From the NCBI GenBank assembly GCA_018303725.1, contig JAGVXP010000050.1:77579-116101 (forward strand): a stretch of DNA of 38,523 bases, written 5' to 3'. This document shows positions 8,270 to 15,615 of this stretch, piece by piece (position 1 is the first letter of the stretch; each line of letters begins with the position of its first letter). The DNA comes from Candidatus Woesearchaeota archaeon. Lineage in GTDB: Archaea; Nanobdellota; Nanobdellia; Woesearchaeales; JAGVXP01. A model generated the notes under the pieces. The model was not told the origin of the DNA. It saw nothing but the letters and a program-made list of their open reading frames with translations, and ran no database searches. Made by a program: the position numbers and the translations under genes.

Positions 8270-8784
8270 TATTTAATAAAAAAGAATTAATTAAAAGAAT
8301 CAAAATCCTACCAGAAAATGACGATTTTTTCTTGGATAAACTCTATTTTTTGTTGGGATTAAAAAAGGTTATAAGAATCAAAACAAAAAACAAAAGCTTT
8401 AAACAAACAATAAAAGGGCTCGAGAAAATCAACCATACCTCGTATGGGAGATATATTTTTCTGTCTGATGACCTTAAAAAAGCAGAATTAGCTAAAAAAC
8501 TGACAATACTATCTAATATGAGGTTACCCAAAGAAAAAAATCAAAAGATTCAAACATTACTAGGGGTGCTATATGGATATCCGGTATGTTGTTCAAAGAA
8601 TTTCACTAAAACAAACACTAGAGACCCAAAAAAAGAAAAAGAAAACATACTAAAAACAAGATTCTATTACAAAAATAAGGAATTCAACCTTCTCTATTAC
8701 CCCTGCTCCAAAAATTGCAGGCAAACAAAAATACTAAAATCATTAATAAAACAAAAACTGGATGAATTAAGTCTATTAAAATGA
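8266..8784 (+). CDS. Small CC-motif protein in the radical SAM operon (DUF483-like)
   Basis: A 172-residue soluble, Lys-rich protein without a radical SAM core. GVLYGYPVCCSKNF (100-113) carries an adjacent Cys pair, and YYPCSKNCRQT (145-154) adds Cys147 and Cys151; together they could bind a metal or Fe-S cluster. The GxPxCC..F motif resembles my memory of archaeal DUF483 proteins, but no function is established. The start at ATG 8266 overlaps the preceding stop (ATGA) and its own stop overlaps the next start, so it is locked into the operon. It may be a substrate-handling or cluster-carrier partner (inference). An upstream in-frame ATG at 8203 would overlap protein 3 by 67 bases and is less likely. 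Confidence 0.75.
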   Translation: MIFNKKELIKRIKILPENDDFFLDKLYFLLGLKKVIRIKTKNKSFKQTIKGLEKINHTSYGRYIFLSDDLKKAELAKKLTILSNMRLPKEKNQKIQTLLGVLYGYPVCCSKNFTKTNTRDPKKEKENILKTRFYYKNKEFNLLYYPCSKNCRQTKILKSLIKQKLDELSLLK

Positions 8785-9677
8785 AAACCAAAAAAACAGT
8801 TATATTCATGGGTTATACCTGCAATAATAAATGCACCTTTTGCTGTAATGAAGACAAAAGAAAAACCATCAAAGACAAATCAACAAAAGAAATAAAACAC
8901 GATCTAACCAACTCAAAAAAACAAGGAACAAGTTACATAGAACTTATTGGTGGAGAGCCAACCATAAGAAAAGACATTTTTAGTATAGTATCTTTTGCAA
9001 AAAAACTGGGTTTTGAAACAATAATGTTTGCTACAAATGGCAGAATGTTCTCAAACAAAGAATTCGCTAAAAAAATTATTAGTAAGGGTGTTAACCACGT
9101 TGTTTTCTCAATACATGGTCACAACTCAAGATTACATAATAAACTAACTCAAACTGCCGGTAGCTTAGAACAACTAAAAAAAGGAATAAAAAACCTAAAA
9201 GAAATAGGGTTTAAAAATATTGGCTCGAACACAATAATAATAAAACAAAATTACAGAAATATTCTAGATACTGGAAAACTAATCTATAAATTAGGCATTA
9301 GAAATTCCGAATTCATATTTGTTGACCCCAACCATGGAGCACCTAAAAAAAGATTTTATGAATTAGTTCCAACTTACGAAGAAGTCTCACCATATATCAA
9401 TAAATTGTTGGAATTTGGAAAAGATAAGAAAATAAAACATTGGCATATAAGGTATTATCCTCTCTGTTTTATTGATGAAATGTATCATGACATGGTTAGT
9501 GAACAGCATGAAAAAAATATGTTTTATACAGAACATATTGCTCCTGATTTTGTGAATAGGGACATAACAGAGAGCAGAAAAAATATAGCTCGGGCAAAGA
9601 TAAAGAAATGTGATGAATGCAAGCATAATAACATATGTGAAGGTTATTGGAAAGAGTATGTTCAGAGGTATGGGTAA
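8781..9677 (+). CDS. Radical SAM protein 4 of the tandem array
   Basis: A 298-residue protein, the closest relative of protein 1 in length and layout. It has C14-NNK-C-TF-C21 followed by a further Cys, GGEPTIRKD, ATNGRMFS, HGHNSRLHNKLTQTAGSL, RYYPLCF, and the C-terminal CDECKHNNICEGYWKEY. The second residue of the TNGR-FS segment matches proteins 5 and 6. It overlaps the CC-motif gene by 4 bases and ends one base before the next start. Like protein 1, it has an extra Tyr/His-rich insert before the C-terminal Cys motif. Substrate unknown. Confidence 0.84.
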   Translation: MKTKKTVIFMGYTCNNKCTFCCNEDKRKTIKDKSTKEIKHDLTNSKKQGTSYIELIGGEPTIRKDIFSIVSFAKKLGFETIMFATNGRMFSNKEFAKKIISKGVNHVVFSIHGHNSRLHNKLTQTAGSLEQLKKGIKNLKEIGFKNIGSNTIIIKQNYRNILDTGKLIYKLGIRNSEFIFVDPNHGAPKKRFYELVPTYEEVSPYINKLLEFGKDKKIKHWHIRYYPLCFIDEMYHDMVSEQHEKNMFYTEHIAPDFVNRDITESRKNIARAKIKKCDECKHNNICEGYWKEYVQRYG

Positions 9678-9678
9678 A

Positions 9679-10674
9679 ATGAAAAAAATATTTTTTGTGT
9701 CGACAGAAAATGGATGCAATAACAATTGTATTGGTTGTGCAGACAATAATCTTAATAAGCCAAAAAAGGGCAGAGATATGAACAAAATTTTTAAGGACTT
9801 AGAACTCGGTGCTGAAAAAGGTTATAAAAATCTTCATTTAGCTGGAGGAGAAGTAACAATACAAGATAATATTTTTGATATTTTACAAAAAGCAAACGAG
9901 CTTTATGATGAGATTTATATAACTTCTAATGGTAGGATATTTTCTTATAGAAGTTTTGCTAAAAAAATTGTTGACTCTGGTGTTACACAATTTAATATAA
10001 CTCTTTGTGGTCCAAATCAAAAAATCCATGAAGCTTGGACGAGAACTCCTGGAAGTTTTAAACAGACTATAAAAGGAATAAAAAATTTAAGATCTTTAAC
10101 AAATAACATCTGTGTAAATTATCTTATTTGGAGAAAAAGTTTGTATAAAGTAAAAAACACCCTATTATTATTAAAAAAATTAGGTATCAAACACATAGAT
10201 TTTTTCAATTTAGCTCCGCTTGGAAGAGGGAAAACTTATTATAATCAATTATATGCCCCTTTAAAGGATCTCTTGAAGTTGGAAAAACAAGTCTCCCTAT
10301 TTGATTCATTTTCAGATATAGAAATAGAAGATTTTCCACTTTGTGTCTTTAGCGATGTTTTTATGAATAAAAGCAACATCCATGTATTTGATACCAGTGG
10401 GAGGATCTATAAGGATGAGAAAGGAAATATAGAAACATATAGTTTATTTGCAGCAAAAGAATTTAATTTTTGTATAAACTCTAATCTTACAGTTCAAAAG
10501 GATATAAAAAAGATGGAAAATAAATTTAAAACATATAAAATAAAAATAAAGGAATGTAATAATTGCCTTAAAAAAGATTCTTGTGGTGGAATCTTTTCCG
10601 ATTACATAAAATTGGTTGGAGAATGTCAAATCAAAAAAGAAATAACTCATTTAAGAGAAAAACAAAATTATTGA
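9679..10674 (+). CDS. Radical SAM protein 5 of the tandem array
   Basis: A 331-residue radical SAM protein with C13-NNN-C-IG-C20, GGEVT, TSNGR and AWTRTPGSFKQT. An added C-terminal region carries EDFPLCVF and a GRIYKDEKGNIET segment before CNNCLKKDSCGGIFSDY. This layout is shared with the first half of the next gene (VEDFPLCIF, DDGRIETLGLFAA), so the two are recent paralogues. I chose ATG 9679, one base after the preceding stop; an upstream start would extend 69 bases into protein 4. The gap to the next gene is 3 bases. Substrate unknown. Confidence 0.84.
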   Translation: MKKIFFVSTENGCNNNCIGCADNNLNKPKKGRDMNKIFKDLELGAEKGYKNLHLAGGEVTIQDNIFDILQKANELYDEIYITSNGRIFSYRSFAKKIVDSGVTQFNITLCGPNQKIHEAWTRTPGSFKQTIKGIKNLRSLTNNICVNYLIWRKSLYKVKNTLLLLKKLGIKHIDFFNLAPLGRGKTYYNQLYAPLKDLLKLEKQVSLFDSFSDIEIEDFPLCVFSDVFMNKSNIHVFDTSGRIYKDEKGNIETYSLFAAKEFNFCINSNLTVQKDIKKMENKFKTYKIKIKECNNCLKKDSCGGIFSDYIKLVGECQIKKEITHLREKQNY

Positions 10675-10677
10675 AAA

Positions 10678-12441
10678 ATGAAAAAAATATTATATATTGA
10701 TATTAATAAATCGTGCAATAATAATTGCATCGGATGCGCCATCGATCCAAATATTCATAAAAACAAATACAGAGATTTGGGTATAATAAAAAAGGAATTG
10801 AGGAAAGGAATAGAGCAAGGATACAAAATTCTGCATATGGTTGGGGGTGAGCCAACACTTCATCCAAATTTATTAAAGATTATTAAAAGTGCAAAAGGTT
10901 TAGGTTACAAAACAGTAATAACCTCAAATGGGAGGATGTTTTCTTATAAAAATTATACAATCAAATTTAGGAGGCTTGTTTCAAGTTTCAGCATAACTCT
11001 TTTTGGTTCAAATGAAAAAACATATGAATCTTGGACAAGAACACCCGGGAGTTTCAAACAGGCAGTAAGTGGATTGAAGAATCTTTTAGACACAAACCAA
11101 AATGTATGCTTAAACATCCCCATTTGGTCCGGCAATATAAATCAATTGGAGGAATACATAGCTTTAATCAAAAAATTAAAAATAAAAGAACTTGGGGTGT
11201 TAATGCTTGGTCCTTTTGGCAGATTAAAGAGTAGTTATAATAAGCACAATCCTTCTTTGATAAGTTTGCATTCTTTAAATAGGTTTTTGAGAGTGGCAAA
11301 AGGTGTTGTTGATTCTATTGATGTTGAAGATTTTCCACTTTGCATCTTTGACCAAGACGTTTTAGAAGCAGAAAAGATTCATTTTCAAGACATTAGCTCT
11401 AGTGTATACACAGGAGATGATGGAAGAATAGAGACTCTCGGCTTGTTTGCTGCGCATGAAAAAGGATATAAGATAAATACTTTGGAATTAAATAAGAAAA
11501 ATTATGAAAAATTAAAGAAAGATATCAATTCATTCAAGCAAAAATTAGATGAATGTAAGAGCTGTTCTATGTCTGGTGAATGTAAAGGAATTTATAATCA
11601 GTATTTAGACAGGAGGGAAGATGTTAGTAGAGAGTTGTTTAAGCTTTTTAAGATTTGTAATCGAGTTCCCACCCTTGTATTGAATGTGACTTATAAATGC
11701 AATCTTAATTGCAAGTATTGCCCAACAATAAAAAAACGAGAGTCAATGAGTTTTGAGATTGCTAAGAAAAATCTAGATATTTTACTCACTCAAAATGCTT
11801 CTTTTTATCTTTGTAAATTCTTTGGGGGGGAACCTTTGGTTGAGTGGGATGTTATAAAGAAGATAATTGATTATGCTACTCTAAAACAAAAAAATATCAA
11901 ATTTTCATTGACTACTAATGGTGTTTTACTTAATAAAGATATCATTGAATATCTTAAATCAAATGACGTTGAATTAATAGTTAGTATTGATGGAACATCC
12001 AAGTGGCAGGAGCTTAACCGTGGCAAGCAAGCAAGAGATGTACTGAATAGGATAGGCGATTATTTTAATTATGTGACCCTAAATATGGTTGTAGCAGAAA
12101 ATAACTTTAGGGCTTTTTTTGAGAATTTTCAATATCTGTATCAAAAAGGATTCAGAAAATTCAATTTTTTACCTGCTTTTTTCACAGAATGGAATGATAA
12201 ATCCTTTGATATTGTTAAGAAGGAGATGGGTAAGATAATTGAATATCTTAAGGATAAGGAAGTTGAGATAAAGAACAAAGAAGTTTGGCAGGAAAATTAT
12301 CTGTTTACTAAAGGACGGTGTGTAGATTGTGATGGCGGAGTCTTTTCCGATAATAGATTTTTATTGAGAACGGATTTGAAGAATGAGCAGACGAACAAAA
12401 AATTAAGTTGTATCTTCAATAGATTTATTGAAGCCCTTTGA
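10678..12441 (+). CDS. Double radical SAM protein (two complete cores in one chain)
   Basis: A 587-residue fusion. Residues 1-315 are a paralogue of the preceding protein: C13-NNN-C-IG-C20, GGEPT 56-60, TSNGR 82-86, SWTRTPGSF 118-126, and a C-terminal CKSCSMSGECKGIYNQY motif at 293-309. Residues 330-587 are a second core of a different, anSME-like kind: C341-NLN-C-KY-C348, FGGEP 382-386, TTNG 412-415, SIDG 436-439, with C548, C551 and C578 as a short SPASM-like tail. The frame is continuous with no sign of an assembly join. It may act as two coupled enzymes or as a catalytic half plus a substrate-binding half. The stop overlaps the convergent minus-strand gene by 17 bases. Confidence 0.85.
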   Translation: MKKILYIDINKSCNNNCIGCAIDPNIHKNKYRDLGIIKKELRKGIEQGYKILHMVGGEPTLHPNLLKIIKSAKGLGYKTVITSNGRMFSYKNYTIKFRRLVSSFSITLFGSNEKTYESWTRTPGSFKQAVSGLKNLLDTNQNVCLNIPIWSGNINQLEEYIALIKKLKIKELGVLMLGPFGRLKSSYNKHNPSLISLHSLNRFLRVAKGVVDSIDVEDFPLCIFDQDVLEAEKIHFQDISSSVYTGDDGRIETLGLFAAHEKGYKINTLELNKKNYEKLKKDINSFKQKLDECKSCSMSGECKGIYNQYLDRREDVSRELFKLFKICNRVPTLVLNVTYKCNLNCKYCPTIKKRESMSFEIAKKNLDILLTQNASFYLCKFFGGEPLVEWDVIKKIIDYATLKQKNIKFSLTTNGVLLNKDIIEYLKSNDVELIVSIDGTSKWQELNRGKQARDVLNRIGDYFNYVTLNMVVAENNFRAFFENFQYLYQKGFRKFNFLPAFFTEWNDKSFDIVKKEMGKIIEYLKDKEVEIKNKEVWQENYLFTKGRCVDCDGGVFSDNRFLLRTDLKNEQTNKKLSCIFNRFIEAL

Positions 12442-13174
12442 TTTCTTTTATTTCAACAGACCCCTCTTTAGGTGTACACTCTAAAAATTGATTACAAAAT
12501 TTCTTAGAAACAGCCTTACCAGATTTCCTTAGTGTACTGTAGATTTGACAAGTGATAAAATCTCTTGAAAGTTTATCCGCATGTTCACAAAGTGAAGGAT
12601 CCTTTCTTCTTATAGAAATTATCATTACCATCATACTCTTGTTCTCCCCCTCTAACTCTTGGAAGGTTTCTGTCTCGTAAAATTTTTCTGTTTTTTCTAG
12701 CTCAAAAACAGTATTACAATACTTTTGTTTTTCTTCCAGTGGAAATCCAGTTATATTGATGTTGTCTAGTTCATTGCAGACAGAGCTATCCTTAGACATA
12801 GTTATATAACAGTTCAATGGATGGCTTGGGCATCCAAAATAATCACTTGAGCAATTATAGTTCTTAAAATTTTCAAAATCCATTATCTCTAAACAGACCC
12901 CCCTATCTTCTTTGAGTATGGCTTCTTTATACTTCATAAAATACCTGCAGAAGTCCTTATCTTTTTGGAGTTCATATGGATCTTTTGCCCATTCTTCACT
13001 ATCACAGAAAGCGTCAGATTCTCCTACAAGACCAAGACAATGCATATAGGGATCATTCATCCCTACACAAGAAAATTCACTTTTTGGTTTTTGGATTATT
13101 CTTATAACAAAGAAAGCCAATGTGAGCACAAGCAGAACGATTATGGTTAAGTATGTTGTTTTTTTTAATACCAT
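12425..13174 (-). CDS. Membrane-anchored Cys-rich extracellular protein of the HXS operon
   Basis: A 249-residue protein with an N-terminal transmembrane anchor at about residues 8-28 (TYLTIIVLLVLTLAFFVIRII) and an outer domain with about 14 cysteines. The cysteines sit in repeated short D-x2-(V/L)-C modules: DRGVC, DSSVC, DPSLC with a following RDFITC. This pattern suggests disulfide-linked helical hairpins. No enzyme motif is visible. I chose ATG 13174, two bases after the precursor-like gene's stop; a TTG at 13183 would overlap it. It is the last gene of the hxs-type operon, so it may be the partner or display scaffold of the modified peptide (inference). Its end overlaps the radical SAM array convergently. 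Confidence 0.7.
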   Translation of the reverse strand: MVLKKTTYLTIIVLLVLTLAFFVIRIIQKPKSEFSCVGMNDPYMHCLGLVGESDAFCDSEEWAKDPYELQKDKDFCRYFMKYKEAILKEDRGVCLEIMDFENFKNYNCSSDYFGCPSHPLNCYITMSKDSSVCNELDNINITGFPLEEKQKYCNTVFELEKTEKFYETETFQELEGENKSMMVMIISIRRKDPSLCEHADKLSRDFITCQIYSTLRKSGKAVSKKFCNQFLECTPKEGSVEIKEIKGLQ

Positions 13175-13176
13175 CT

Positions 13177-13494
13177 TTACCAACTAGTATGACTTCCATG
13201 AGAACCATGACTATCATGAGATTGATGTTCATTACCATGTGTTGCAGTTACTCTTGGATAGTCACCACTACAAGTACCATCAACAGCATTACCATGGTTA
13301 TCATGACTAGAATGATCAGCCACAGAGGGTTTGGACGATATTATAGTAGAAAATACAGCAGCGCCTATAAAAGCACCAGTCGTTATTAGTGCCTGCTTAG
13401 AGATTTTCCCTTCTTCCCCTACTAAAAATGCATTAATCCTCTTTTTTATTTTTGGCAATGCCTTTCTCATGTCAGCTTCTTTAGGTTTGTTCAT
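13177..13494 (-). CDS. HxsA-like precursor candidate with C-terminal His-x-Ser repeats
   Basis: A 105-residue protein. Residues 1-30 are basic and cytoplasmic-like, 34-53 form a hydrophobic segment (QALITTGAFIGAAVFSTIIS), and the rest is a His/Ser/Gly-rich tail. The last 16 residues are HQS-HDS-HGS-HGS-HTS-W, five consecutive His-x-Ser units, with HSSHDNHGN upstream and a lone Cys at 75. Such repeats define HXS systems, where paired radical SAM maturases are predicted to modify the repeat region. The gene is 15 bases downstream of the HxsB-like gene. The K-Q junction before the hydrophobic stretch looks like a class III signal. The His tail could alternatively bind metal unmodified. Confidence 0.75.
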   Translation of the reverse strand: MNKPKEADMRKALPKIKKRINAFLVGEEGKISKQALITTGAFIGAAVFSTIISSKPSVADHSSHDNHGNAVDGTCSGDYPRVTATHGNEHQSHDSHGSHGSHTSW

Positions 13495-13509
13495 TTATAA
13501 AGTTTTCTA

Positions 13510-14922
13510 TTACACATGGTGTTTAGTCCATTTAATCAGTATATCCTTAGTTTTTTTATCTTGTAATTCCCCAAAAATATAATCAAATTGTGCTTTAAAT
13601 ATACCACACCTATCTGTTTCTGATATCTTTCCTATTATAGAACCCTGCTCTGCATAATTACAGACAGGACAAACGCCGCAATACGGCTTAAAAGCGCAAC
13701 TATCACATATATAAACTTCATTAGTTGAGGCCGATATAATAGAACAAACCTGATTAGATGTTAAAACATCTTTATACTTATCATTTTTAACATTGCCAAT
13801 CTTAAAAAGATCTTCACCTATCATTCTTGCTTCATCACACGTGTAGATATCCCCATTATAGTTATATGCCAGTTGCCCAATAGCAGCACCACAAGGGCTT
13901 CTTAAATCAAGATAGCCAGGATCCCTCTTGTTAAATGCCTTCTTTAACATTATAGTAGCCATCCTCTCTTTTATTTTCTTGCCTTTTTTATTTAATCCTA
14001 TTATGTAATCCACTGCTTTTTTCCAGAATCCAATAAAATCGCCAGAAGAATAACTTATGCTATCCCAAACAGGCCTTGCATCTCCTAGATTATTCAAAAA
14101 CCTGAGATGGATATCATCAAAACCTAATTTAACATATTCATCAACTATCTCTTTAGGATATTTCAACGATTCCTTCGTTATTGTTATTAAAGCTCCTAAC
14201 TTTCTACTTATTTTTCTTTTTCTGTATTCCTTATTAATGGTAGAAACCCATTTAACTATATAGCTATAATTTGATTTTCCCAATAATTTTCTGTTTCTAT
14301 CATGTAACTTTTCAGGACCATCTAAAGAAGTGCATATCCCAACATTATTATCCATTAAAAACTTCAATTTTTTGTTATCCATCAAGCTTAAGTTTGTTAC
14401 AACAGTAAACAAAAGATTTTTCTTGTGTTTTTTATTTAGTTTGTTAGCATAATCAACAACAAATTTTATAATCTCAAAATTCAATAAAGGCTCTCCTCCC
14501 TGGAATTCTATTGTTATAGCTTTAGAAGGGCTTTGAAAGATAAAATCAACAGTTTTCTTCGCTGTATTCTTGTCCATATCAAAACCCCTTGAATTAATAG
14601 GCCTGGAAGAAGCATGGCAATATACACACTTCATATTACACCTCAATGTAGGAATAACTATATGCAAAGATGTTCCTTGAAAAAGAAAAGAATTTTTGTT
14701 CCTAAACTCCTCTATAATCTTATTCTCATTGCTTTCTGTAATCACAACGCCTTTTTCCTCCAATAATTTAAACAATTTAGAATTCTCTTTTATTTTTTCA
14801 TCTCTTAACAAATTAAAATCATTTTTATTTAAAAAAACAAAAGAACCATGGTCCGTTGTAACCAAATACTTGCTTTTAATTTCCTCAAATCTATAATTGT
14901 TTATCGCAAAAGAATCTGACAT
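13510..14922 (-). CDS. hxsB: HxsB-type radical SAM/SPASM maturase
   Basis: A 470-residue protein. The N-terminal ~85 residues contain a short recognition-type domain (FEEIKSKYLVTTDHGSFVFL). The radical SAM core has C95-NMK-C-VY-C102, GGEPLLNFE (142-150) and SLDGP (199-203). The SPASM region has CGAAIGQLAYNYNGDIYTCDEARM (Cys344, Cys362) and Cys406, 409, 415, 418, 421 and 439 for two auxiliary Fe-S clusters. TSLHIVIPTLRCN before the core and the G-Q-L-A-Y-N...IYTCDE-R-M block fit the HxsB family as I remember it. The neighbouring HxsD-like and His-x-Ser genes agree. It probably modifies the repeat tail of the neighbour. One base separates it from the upstream gene's stop. Confidence 0.85.
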   Translation of the reverse strand: MSDSFAINNYRFEEIKSKYLVTTDHGSFVFLNKNDFNLLRDEKIKENSKLFKLLEEKGVVITESNENKIIEEFRNKNSFLFQGTSLHIVIPTLRCNMKCVYCHASSRPINSRGFDMDKNTAKKTVDFIFQSPSKAITIEFQGGEPLLNFEIIKFVVDYANKLNKKHKKNLLFTVVTNLSLMDNKKLKFLMDNNVGICTSLDGPEKLHDRNRKLLGKSNYSYIVKWVSTINKEYRKRKISRKLGALITITKESLKYPKEIVDEYVKLGFDDIHLRFLNNLGDARPVWDSISYSSGDFIGFWKKAVDYIIGLNKKGKKIKERMATIMLKKAFNKRDPGYLDLRSPCGAAIGQLAYNYNGDIYTCDEARMIGEDLFKIGNVKNDKYKDVLTSNQVCSIISASTNEVYICDSCAFKPYCGVCPVCNYAEQGSIIGKISETDRCGIFKAQFDYIFGELQDKKTKDILIKWTKHHV

Positions 14923-14923
14923 T

Positions 14924-15166
14924 TTATATCAAGGATTTATTTTTCATCAAAGCTAAGGTATAATTGCAAAATTCATAACCTAAATTATTAAACAAACTTC
15001 TATCTTTTGGTTTTAAACTAATCATTATGCTTTTTTTATTTTTTGATAGATTGGCATTACAAACACCTTTAAAATCGTTTATAGCTTCTTTTATACTGTC
15101 TATATTATAAAAATCACTGCTTAACACCAATATCACCTCATTTTTTCTTTTTTGATTTCTTGCCAT
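14924..15166 (-). CDS. Second, short HxsD-like protein
   Basis: An 80-residue protein similar to the first part of the larger HxsD-like neighbour. It has a beta-rich start (EVILVLSSDFYNIDSIKEAINDF), an ISLKPKD strand matching VDLKPKN in the neighbour, and LGYEFCNYTLAL aligning with LGREFNNELLNY. It lacks the C-terminal extension. Start ATG 15166 is supported by a strong Shine-Dalgarno GGGAGG (15173-15178 on the opposite strand) six bases upstream, inside the preceding gene, which it overlaps by 29 bases. It probably forms a heteromer with the other HxsD-like protein as a substrate-recognition subunit (inference). Confidence 0.7.
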   Translation of the reverse strand: MARNQKRKNEVILVLSSDFYNIDSIKEAINDFKGVCNANLSKNKKSIMISLKPKDRSLFNNLGYEFCNYTLALMKNKSLI

Positions 15167-15578
15167 ATTTTTCCTCCCAAGGAATTGCTATACCCTCAGG
15201 ATCTTCCAAATAATCTAAATCATCATCTGTATCTAAGGACTCTTCAGCCAAACTAGGATCATTTGTTAATAATGCTCTTTGTATTATAGACTCTCTAATA
15301 TTTTTGGTTTTTTCAGATTGTTTTTTGTAGAAAGCATAGTTCAAAAGCTCATTATTGAACTCTCTACCAAGCTTTTTTAAATCATAATTATTCTTTGGTT
15401 TTAAATCAACTACAACCCTCTTTTTTGGGTCCCCGCATAATAATATATATGCCCTATCTAAAAAAACATAGGCTGCAGAATAAATAACATCTAATGGATA
15501 TATATTAGGATCAACAGAAACTATAACCGCCCCCTTATTTTTGTTTATCCTTAGATTTTCAATTAATTTTGGATTCAT
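15138..15578 (-). CDS. hxsD: HxsD-like protein of the His-x-Ser system
   Basis: A 146-residue protein. The N-terminal part (IVSVDPNIYPLDVIYSAAYVFLDRAYILL, then VVVDLKPKN) and the following FNNELLNYAFYKKQ helix match the layout I recall for HxsD, whose signature is an L-L-N-D-Y-type helix. The tail is acidic then Lys-rich (EEKYGKKSKKKK). HxsD is a small non-enzymatic protein always found with HxsB/HxsC maturases and probably helps recognise the precursor. It is first in the minus-strand hxs operon. A T/A-rich box near 15611-15620 could be its own promoter, but the gap to the upstream gene is only 37 bases, so readthrough is also possible. Confidence 0.72.
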   Translation of the reverse strand: MNPKLIENLRINKNKGAVIVSVDPNIYPLDVIYSAAYVFLDRAYILLCGDPKKRVVVDLKPKNNYDLKKLGREFNNELLNYAFYKKQSEKTKNIRESIIQRALLTNDPSLAEESLDTDDDLDYLEDPEGIAIPWEEKYGKKSKKKK

Positions 15579-15615
15579 CTATGACCACCAACAAGAATGA
15601 ATATAGTTGTTTTAT

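Noticed and set aside
12425-12441. 17-base convergent overlap as a possible shared terminator or antisense control element
   Set aside because: No hairpin or clear T-tract is visible; it looks like simple gene crowding.
12734-12746. TTCCAGTGGAAAT, identical to the palindromic core of many ORB sites
   Set aside because: It lies inside the Cys-rich membrane protein gene, has no G-string and no AT-rich partner region; probably chance.
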